From positions 3,229,925-3,293,924 of the forward strand of contig NZ_CP041335.1 of assembly GCF_008033135.1 (NCBI RefSeq): a stretch of 64,000 bases of DNA, written 5' to 3'. Origin of the DNA: Chitinolyticbacter meiyuanensis. Lineage in GTDB: Bacteria; Pseudomonadota; Gammaproteobacteria; Burkholderiales; Chitinibacteraceae. Position numbers and translations under genes: made by a program. Below the pieces are notes generated by a model that was given only the letters and a program-made list of their open reading frames with translations, did no database searches and had not been told where the DNA came from. Of the stretch, positions 59,953-64,000 are shown one piece after another. Position 1 is the stretch's first letter. Every line of letters starts with the position of its first letter.

Positions 59953-60909
59953 TCATGCTTCGACGAATTCGCCATCAGCGTTGAGCATGTAGAAAACGTT
60001 CGCCTTGATGCCGTTCTCTCCGACCTTGCTCGCACGGATGTGCACGATCTCACCATCGTCGTTTCGGTAGAGCAGGACGATCGCGCCGGACTCCGTAGCC
60101 ATGGCACGGCCTTCGCGTCCTGCAGCGAGAGCCACCGCGTGCTTGCCAGTGCTGCTGGCTGCGCCGTAGTCGCCAGTGCTGCTGGCTGCGCCGTAGTCGC
60201 CAGTGCTGCTGGCTGCGCCGTAGTCGCCAGTGCTGCTGGCTGCGCCTTGGTAGCCAGTGCTGCTGGCTGCGCCGTAGTCGCCAGTGCTGCTGGCTGCGCC
60301 GTAGTCGCCAGTGCTGCTGGCTGCGCCTTGGTAGCCAGTGCTGCTGGCTGCGCCTTGGTAGCCAGTGCTGCTGGCTGCGCCGTAGTCGCCAGTGCTGCTG
60401 GCTGCGCCTTGGTAGCCAGTGCTGCTGGCTGCGCCGTAGTCGCCAGTGCTGCTGGCTGCGCCTTGGTAGCCAGTGCTGCTGGCTGCGCCGTAGTCGCCAG
60501 TGCTGCTGGCTGCGCCTTGGTAGCCAGTGCTGCTGGCTGGAGATTCCGGATCGATCGGCAGGCATTTGCTGGTCGTAAACTCAATTGCAGCCTTGACCAG
60601 CCCAGCGATCGACAGCTCAGCTTTTACTTCCAGTTTTTTGCTTGCGACCTTCGAGTCGTCGGCATGGCGCGCCAGATCGCCCGATTGCGACACGACTGCA
60701 AACTTTGATCCAGCTGGAGAGTAGTACTTGAATACATCCAGCGGGTACTCGCAGGCATGGAAGCCCGAGGCGCAGGCTTTGACCTCGCCGTCATGCTTGA
60801 ACTTGCCGCCCACCGCAAACTGGAACCCGCGGCATTGCCAGTTGGCATCGAAACCCTTGTATGACGTGATTACTTCTTCCTGCACGGCCTTCTTTTTGCG
60901 TGCTGCCAT
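59953..60909 (-). CDS. Phage protein with 14 nine-residue repeats (DUF7666-like)
   Basis: A 318-residue protein. The N-terminal domain (about 12-115; SYKGFDANWQCRGFQFAVGG, SGFHACEYPLDVFKYY) resembles DUF7666-type phage proteins. Then 14 consecutive repeats of nine residues, (A/P)ASSTGYQG or AASSTGDYG, fill about 124-249. The C-terminal domain (ALAAGREGRAMATESGAIVL, FYMLNADGEFVEA) looks like a small beta fold. The repeats probably stack as a thin beta-solenoid of two slightly different rungs. It is the first gene after the leftward promoter. Function unknown. Confidence 0.88.
   Translation of the reverse strand: MAARKKKAVQEEVITSYKGFDANWQCRGFQFAVGGKFKHDGEVKACASGFHACEYPLDVFKYYSPAGSKFAVVSQSGDLARHADDSKVASKKLEVKAELSIAGLVKAAIEFTTSKCLPIDPESPASSTGYQGAASSTGDYGAASSTGYQGAASSTGDYGAASSTGYQGAASSTGDYGAASSTGYQGAASSTGYQGAASSTGDYGAASSTGDYGAASSTGYQGAASSTGDYGAASSTGDYGAASSTGDYGAASSTGKHAVALAAGREGRAMATESGAIVLLYRNDDGEIVHIRASKVGENGIKANVFYMLNADGEFVEA
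60145..60540. repeat. Tandem array of 14 x 27-bp units
   Basis: Unit GCCAGTGCTGCTGGCTGCGCC plus CGTAGTC or CTTGGTA-type ends (27 bases with the seven variable positions inside). Fourteen full copies (60145-60522) and a partial one to 60540. On the coding strand the order is YQ, DY, YQ, DY, YQ, DY, YQ, YQ, DY, DY, YQ, DY, DY, DY. There are no stop codons in any reading frame of the unit, so shadow frames exist on both strands. Confidence 0.97.
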
Positions 60910-61227
60910 TTTGTTGCTCCGAATAAGGGCAAAAGAAAACGCACCGCATCACTGCTAGCGCGTGTGGGTAGGACTTAAGCCGCCTCACCATGAAACGGCT
61001 TAAGTGCCCCGGCTCGTGAGAACCGGAAACTGCAGCAATCGTGTCTACTGCTGGACGCAGGCCTCGTTACGGTGGCCTGCCAACTCGGGGCGTATTACCG
61101 CGCGCCCACGCGGGGCCCAGCTGCTTGCACGTCCTCTGCGATTAAGGCGACGGCCATCGTCGGTCCGCCTTTCCAGGGCTTCTCGGCGCGCATCGGTGCA
61201 GCGGCTGCTGGGGTTTGTTGTGCCGGG
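60910..61227. other. Long untranslated leader of the leftward prophage operon
   Basis: About 320 bases between the boxA element and the repeat-array gene, without a convincing gene. It contains a perfect 10-bp inverted repeat, ACTTAAGCCG (60973-60982) and CGGCTTAAGT (60996-61005), with a 13-base loop and no T-tract. This could be an RNA structure for antitermination or translation control. Confidence 0.6.
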
Positions 61228-61240
61228 TTGTTAAAGAGCA
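61228..61240 (-). promoter_or_regulatory. boxA antitermination element
   Basis: On the minus strand TGCTCTTTAACAA, a perfect match to the ribosomal-RNA type boxA (TGCTCTTTAACA), lies about 30 bases downstream of the leftward promoter -10. boxA RNA binds NusB and NusE (S10) and makes RNA polymerase resist terminators, which would explain how the operon is read past the hairpin at 59600. No clear boxB hairpin is visible next to it. Confidence 0.75.
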
Positions 61241-61268
61241 GTGCGCGGTGTGTTGCGCTGTTGAGTGA

Positions 61269-61297
61269 AAGATATCAAACGATATCTACATGGGCAA
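61269..61297 (-). promoter_or_regulatory. Leftward early prophage promoter (pL-like)
   Basis: On the minus strand TTGCCC (61292-61297) and TATCTT (61269-61274) are 17 bases apart. The -10 and spacer overlap the GATATC operator cluster, so a bound repressor would block it. It would transcribe the leftward operon from the repeat-array gene to the integrase. Confidence 0.65.
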
Positions 61298-61331
61298 GTC
61301 CTTTTGATATCGTTTGCTACAAAATGATATC
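61271..61331. promoter_or_regulatory. Operator cluster OL (four GATATC sites)
   Basis: GATATC occurs at 61271, 61281, 61306 and 61326, four times in 61 bases, within the longer shared string GATATCGTTT or its complement. The cluster overlaps the leftward promoter. Related sites lie in the opposite control region near 62250, so this is very probably where the prophage repressor binds. Confidence 0.75.
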
Positions 61332-61374
61332 GTCGCCGACGAACGGTTTCTGCAGCTCAAAACTGCCATCAATG

Positions 61375-61398
61375 AAAAACCCGCCACGAGGGCGGGTT
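61375..61398 (-). terminator. Rho-independent terminator of the repressor gene
   Basis: On the minus strand AACCCGCC / GGCGGGTT forms an 8-bp stem with a 5-base loop, followed by TTTCATT. It lies 24 bases after the repressor stop. Confidence 0.8.
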
Positions 61399-61421
61399 GG
61401 GGCGGTGCGAGAAGGGCGGGA

Positions 61422-62180
61422 CTAAACGTTAAACGATACGGACACTACCAGGCCAACAACGTGAACATCTTCCAGCTCATCAGGCTGCAGGGTGACATCC
61501 TTGTAGGCAGCTGCGTTGTCAGACCTTATTAGCAGTGATCCATCAAGCTGTGCGTACAGCCGCTTCACGAAACACTCACCATTGCGGCAGATCACGTGGA
61601 TGCGGCCACTCACCACGCGTTTCTGCTTGTGCACGATGATGCTGGCGCCGTCCGGGATCGTAGGAACCATCGAGTCGCCTTTGGCAACTATGCTGAACAG
61701 CTTTTCCTTCTGAAGTCCTTCACGCTTGGCCCAAGCGCTGCGGCAGAAATTGGGCGTTCCGGCTTCGTCGATCTCTAGTACCGGCTCACCTTCTCCAGCT
61801 GAGGCGCGAAGCGTATAACGCGGGACCTCGAAGATTCCATGTTCTGGATCGGCTTCATCGATGTTGTCAATTACGCGAACAGGGCGCGGTGGCGTTTGAA
61901 CTGGCGCGCCCAAATTCACCACTTTTGCAACGGCATGTCCTGCCTGCTCATGGTCTTCTGGATGAACATCAAGCCACCCACTTGGCAACCCTAGAGCGGT
62001 TTCGATCTCTCGGGCCAGCTTCTCACCCATCGCCCTGCCGCCCGGCTTCTCCGGGTAGATGAGGAAGCGAACGTAGTTCCTGTCCTTCCCGCTCGCCTTC
62101 GCGAGCTGAGCAATAACCCCATCGAATCGCTCGTTGAGCAGCTTTACAAGGTTGGCGTGGCGAATCTGCTGGATTTGCAT
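61422..62180 (-). CDS. Prophage CI/LexA-like repressor (S24 autopeptidase)
   Basis: A 252-residue repressor. The N-terminal DNA-binding region (about 5-60) is HTH-like (LVKLLNERFDGVIAQLAKASGKDRNYVRFL). The C-terminal S24 peptidase domain has Ala128-Gly129 in RASAGEG as the likely cleavage site, Ser170 in AKGDSMVPTIPDG and Lys206 in ECFVKRLY. It keeps the prophage silent and should cut itself when RecA is activated. I chose the ATG at 62178-62180; earlier ATGs lie inside the operator cluster. Confidence 0.92.
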   Translation of the reverse strand: MQIQQIRHANLVKLLNERFDGVIAQLAKASGKDRNYVRFLIYPEKPGGRAMGEKLAREIETALGLPSGWLDVHPEDHEQAGHAVAKVVNLGAPVQTPPRPVRVIDNIDEADPEHGIFEVPRYTLRASAGEGEPVLEIDEAGTPNFCRSAWAKREGLQKEKLFSIVAKGDSMVPTIPDGASIIVHKQKRVVSGRIHVICRNGECFVKRLYAQLDGSLLIRSDNAAAYKDVTLQPDELEDVHVVGLVVSVSFNV

Positions 62181-62229
62181 AGTCCAGAGATGATCGCCGT
62201 CTGTCGTATCGCTTGATAAGCCTTCAAAT

Positions 62230-62260
62230 GATATTGATTTGTCGGATATCAGTTGATATC
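62230..62260. promoter_or_regulatory. Operator cluster OR (GATATC sites)
   Basis: GATATC at 62245 and 62255 and a near-match GATATT at 62230 lie between the divergent repressor and Cro-like genes, matching the OL motif. Confidence 0.65.
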
Positions 62261-62262
62261 CT
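62234..62262 (+). promoter_or_regulatory. Rightward prophage promoter (pR-like)
   Basis: TTGATT (62234-62239) and TATCCT (62257-62262) are 17 bases apart and overlap the OR sites. The -10 ends only 6 bases before the ATG of the Cro-like gene, so the transcript would be nearly leaderless. Confidence 0.5.
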
Positions 62263-62268
62263 TCGTTC

Positions 62269-62544
62269 ATGAGCACAGCCTTCAAATCCTACTTTTTCGG
62301 TCTCGACAAGATGGGGCGTGAGTTGTTCGCGACCCAGGTCGGGAGTTCGGTTGGTTATCTGACCTTGGTTGCCAACGGCCACCGTATGCCCGGCTCGATT
62401 TTGTGTGTCGACATTGAGCGCGCAAGTGGTGGCGCTGTGCGGCGGCGAGATCTGCGCCCAGACGATTGGTTGCGACGATGGCCCGAACTCGCGGTGGTCG
62501 CCGGATCCGGTAGGCGCAAAAAGCCCGCCAAAAAGGCTGCTTGA
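62269..62544 (+). CDS. Cro-like / YdaS-family regulator
   Basis: A 91-residue protein with a YdaS-type HTH: KSYFFGLDKMGRELFATQVG, then SVGYLTLVANGHRMPGSILC and RRRDLRPDDW, ending in a Lys/Ala-rich tail. In many prophages YdaS takes the place of Cro, opposing the repressor, and YdaT follows. Its start lies directly downstream of the OR sites, divergent from the repressor. No separate ribosome site is seen, consistent with a leaderless mRNA. Confidence 0.85.
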   Translation: MSTAFKSYFFGLDKMGRELFATQVGSSVGYLTLVANGHRMPGSILCVDIERASGGAVRRRDLRPDDWLRRWPELAVVAGSGRRKKPAKKAA

Positions 62545-62660
62545 TCTAGCTGTTCGGTCTGCATCGGTCTCATAGGCCGGTGCGGGTCTGCGTCACTCGT
62601 TGATCTGCGGGGCTGATGTCCCGGTGATCGCAACTGTAACCGCGTTGATGGAGAGAAATC

Positions 62661-63272
62661 ATGCGGCACGATTCCCCGAAGAGTGTGATTGGTGTGTTGC
62701 ACGACGCAGTACGTGCGGAAATGCGCAAGAGACACCTCAAGCAAGCTGCAGTTGCGATGGAGATCATCGAGCTGCACGAGAGCAGTGGATTGGATCTGGT
62801 ATCCGGCGTGGTCTTCACCAAGTCTGGCGACGCATGGAAGGATCAGAAGAAGCACACCGAGAAGCTGTTCCGCTGGCTGGACGAGGACCGTGAGCAAGGC
62901 AGCCTGCCAGCGAACTTCATCCCGACGATTTTGAGCTGGTTGCCCATGGACAGCCGCCTCACGGCCATGAACGAGCTGCTTTGCGGCACCGGTATGCATG
63001 TCGAGCTGGATACCCGCGTTGACCTCGGTGGCCTGTCGATTCCGCAGCTTGGGGCGGCAACGATCAAAGAAGCCAACGAGGCAACCACCGCGATTGCCCA
63101 GCTTGTCGCCAACCACAGCGAAGCAAACGTTGGTGTGGCCATCGTCGAAATCTCTGAAGCGATCCACGAGCTGACCCGCACGCTGAAAGGGCTGATGAGC
63201 ATGCAGGCCATCCACCTTGGCGAAGCTGAGCACGTCGAGCTGACCACGCCGGCCGGGGAGTCGCTGCAATGA
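62661..63272 (+). CDS. YdaT-family protein (CII-like)
   Basis: A 203-residue protein with the YdaT pattern: VIGVLHDAVRAEMRKRHLKQAAVAMEIIELH and the WKDQKKHTEKLFRWLDE helix, then NFIPTILSWLPMDSRLTAMN, and a long helical C-terminus. YdaT proteins follow ydaS in prophages; they behave as CII-like DNA binders or toxins when overproduced. It overlaps the next gene by 4 bases. Confidence 0.85.
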   Translation: MRHDSPKSVIGVLHDAVRAEMRKRHLKQAAVAMEIIELHESSGLDLVSGVVFTKSGDAWKDQKKHTEKLFRWLDEDREQGSLPANFIPTILSWLPMDSRLTAMNELLCGTGMHVELDTRVDLGGLSIPQLGAATIKEANEATTAIAQLVANHSEANVGVAIVEISEAIHELTRTLKGLMSMQAIHLGEAEHVELTTPAGESLQ

Positions 63273-63487
63273 CCATCACCACCGAACGCTCTGCAGTGCT
63301 CGGCATGGTGGTTATGTCCCTGCCGCTGCACCACGAATCCGCCGCTCGCCTCGTCATCCAGGCTGCACAGCTGGGCTGCGCCCCGGAAGAGCTGCAGGCC
63401 TACCACACCAACCGCGCGCTGCTGGGCGATCAGCACCCGCTGGTTGTGGACTTCGAGAAACGTTACTGGCCGCGGGGTGAGCGATGA
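63269..63487 (+). CDS. Phage hypothetical protein, 72 residues
   Basis: A small, helical protein (AARLVIQAAQLGCAPEELQAYH) with overlaps to both neighbours. Not recognised; position after ydaT is that of small replication-associated phage genes. Confidence 0.7.
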   Translation: MTITTERSAVLGMVVMSLPLHHESAARLVIQAAQLGCAPEELQAYHTNRALLGDQHPLVVDFEKRYWPRGER

Positions 63488-63591
63488 ATGCCCTGCTTCA
63501 TACCATGCGTGAGCTGGCCAAGCCGGCTACATGGCAAGCATCTTGCGACGACGGGGGGGGGCATGCCTTCAGCGCTGCATGTCCATCATAA
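63484..63591 (+). CDS. Short phage ORF crossing a G9 tract
   Basis: A 35-codon frame (MNALLHTMRELAKPATWQAS ...) that overlaps the upstream stop (ATGA), then crosses nine G and stops soon after. With eight G it would instead run in frame into the winged-helix gene at 63563, making one 107-residue protein, so the present state may be a frameshift. Confidence 0.55.
   Translation: MNALLHTMRELAKPATWQASCDDGGGHAFSAACPS
63553..63561. repeat. Nine-base G tract
   Basis: A G9 homopolymer on the coding strand, ending one base before the ATG at 63563. It is both the ribosome site of that gene and a slippery tract within the upstream frame, as at 57802-57810. Confidence 0.9.
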
Positions 63592-63808
63592 ACGCCGCTC
63601 GGATCGTGTTGATGCCCTAGTGCTAGAAGGCCTGCGCGCTGCGGATGAGCCGCTGACCTTCTGCGGCATTGCCGAGTATGTGGGTTGCAGCGTGACCGGC
63701 GCCAAGCATGCGGTGCTGCGTTTGGTTGCCGTTGGCAAGATGCGTGACTGCACGGCTGATCATCCGCCGCACGTGTTCGGTGCCAAGTTGTGGGAGCTGG
63801 TGCGATGA
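63563..63808 (+). CDS. Winged-helix phage protein
   Basis: An 81-residue protein. Basic start (HVHHKRRSDRVDALVLEGL), then TFCGIAEYVGCSVTGAKHAV as the HTH, LRLVAVGKMRDC, and a wing; it looks like a small winged-helix or replication-type HTH. The start is fixed by the G9 tract and by codon use. It resembles the gene at 55304-55498. Confidence 0.7.
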   Translation: MPSALHVHHKRRSDRVDALVLEGLRAADEPLTFCGIAEYVGCSVTGAKHAVLRLVAVGKMRDCTADHPPHVFGAKLWELVR

Positions 63809-63987
63809 GCGATGTCGCTTACCAACTCCACATGCGCAGCCTCCGCGACGAGATCCAGCAATGCGACGGGCTGATCGACGACTACCTGAGCACGGGTGAC
63901 ACCGAAGAGGTGGAGCACCTGCAGAAAACGCGCCAGTGCTGCATTCAGAAGCTCGAGCAGCTGAAGGCTCAAGGGGGCTTGCTGTGA
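63805..63987 (+). CDS. Small helical phage protein, 60 residues
   Basis: A coiled-coil-like, charged protein (MRSLRDEIQQCDGLIDDYLS, EEVEHLQKTRQCCIQKLEQL). The ATG at 63805 overlaps the upstream stop. Not recognised. Confidence 0.65.
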   Translation: MSDVAYQLHMRSLRDEIQQCDGLIDDYLSTGDTEEVEHLQKTRQCCIQKLEQLKAQGGLL

Positions 63988-64000
63988 ATCCGTTGGCTCA
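63984..64000 (+). CDS. Start of a gene cut by the window edge
   Basis: A GTG at 63984-63986 overlaps the preceding stop (GTGA), the spacing used throughout this operon, and opens a frame reading VNPLA to the edge. Only five codons are visible, so this is weak. Confidence 0.3.

Larger units (their letters stand above)
49614..64000. mobile_element. Lambdoid prophage, left part (continues beyond window)
   Basis: Starting right behind the tRNA-Ser 3' end, the region holds a tyrosine integrase, an HTH excisionase-like gene, many small overlapping genes with the MSKHTPGPW, DUF551 and Ead/Ea22-like styles seen in phages, a P-loop recombination-type protein, an S24 repressor with opposed YdaS/Cro-like and YdaT genes, and GATATC operators. 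Replication, packaging and tail genes are not reached before the right edge. G+C is a little lower than in the host genes. The left boundary is inferred from the tRNA junction; the right attachment site is not in view. Confidence 0.93.

Noticed and set aside
60145..60540. CRISPR-like array
   Set aside because: Units are contiguous, without unique spacers, and translate in frame as a protein repeat.
60040..60708. Plus-strand frame through the 27-bp array (VASAAGCA repeats)
   Set aside because: The repeat unit has no stop in any frame, so open frames arise automatically. Only the minus-strand frame has structured flanking domains and a matching start.
60973..61005. Intrinsic terminator at the leader inverted repeat
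   Set aside because: The stem is perfect but neither strand has a following T-run.
62181..62285. N-terminal extension of the prophage repressor
   Set aside because: The extra 35 codons overlap the operator cluster and the opposite promoter and lack a ribosome site.

Overview
This is about 64 kb of high-GC DNA from a Gram-negative bacterium, most likely a betaproteobacterium of the Neisseriales/Chitinibacteraceae kind. That placement is an inference from the family mix: an ilvE, NDUFS6-type zinc finger and waaF neighbourhood, a two-CBM GH19 chitinase, a long two-domain GH3 enzyme, and T6SS gene style. No rRNA is present to settle it.

Layout. (1) Positions 1-2760, minus strand: the edge of a contractile injection system locus (DUF4255/Pvc16-like protein, an unknown protein, and a tail sheath cut by the window edge). 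(2) 3117-5883, plus strand: a SPOR-like protein, two unknown proteins, an FKBP-type isomerase and endonuclease V. (3) 5968-12644: an island of orphan, mostly lower-GC genes with basic, Ser/Thr/Gly-rich disordered N-termini. One has a deaminase-like HSE...CxxC signature and an NLS-like leader. A methyltransferase-like/TPR/GNAT protein sits among them. (4) 12690-34101, minus strand: a type VI secretion operon in the order tssB-tssC (one fused gene), hcp, tssE, tssF, tssG, vgrG, DUF2169-pentapeptide, pentapeptide, DUF3540, DUF4150/PAAR-like, tssJ, tssK, tssL, tssM, a small gene, tssA. A sigma-54-type promoter precedes it and two sigma-54 activator genes lie upstream. No clpV/tssH is in the window. 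(5) 37635-49373: chromosomal genes ilvE, a zinc-finger protein, a cupin, waaF, an orphan effector-like gene, aroA, a GH19 chitinase, a small basic secreted protein, a GH3 hexosaminidase, gltX and mltF. (6) tRNA-Ser(CGA) at 49524-49613, followed immediately by the integrase end of a lambdoid prophage that runs off the right edge.

Principles. The T6SS operon is tightly packed with many ATGA overlaps and is probably switched on by the adjacent sigma-54 activators. The VgrG, DUF2169, pentapeptide, DUF3540 and PAAR-like cassette is the spike and loading module. The orphan genes at its far end, lying between the T6SS and the other injection system, are candidate cargo for either machine.

The prophage has a classic switch. 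A LexA/CI-like S24 repressor (minus) faces a YdaS/Cro-like gene and YdaT (plus). GATATC operators lie on both sides. A leftward promoter reads through a perfect boxA antitermination sequence into a long operon of small genes, a P-loop recombination-type protein, an excisionase-like HTH and the integrase. The operon carries a 301-bp duplicated gene segment, a 14 x 27-bp in-frame repeat array and a G9 tract placed directly before a start codon. A second G9 tract in the same position lies in the rightward operon.
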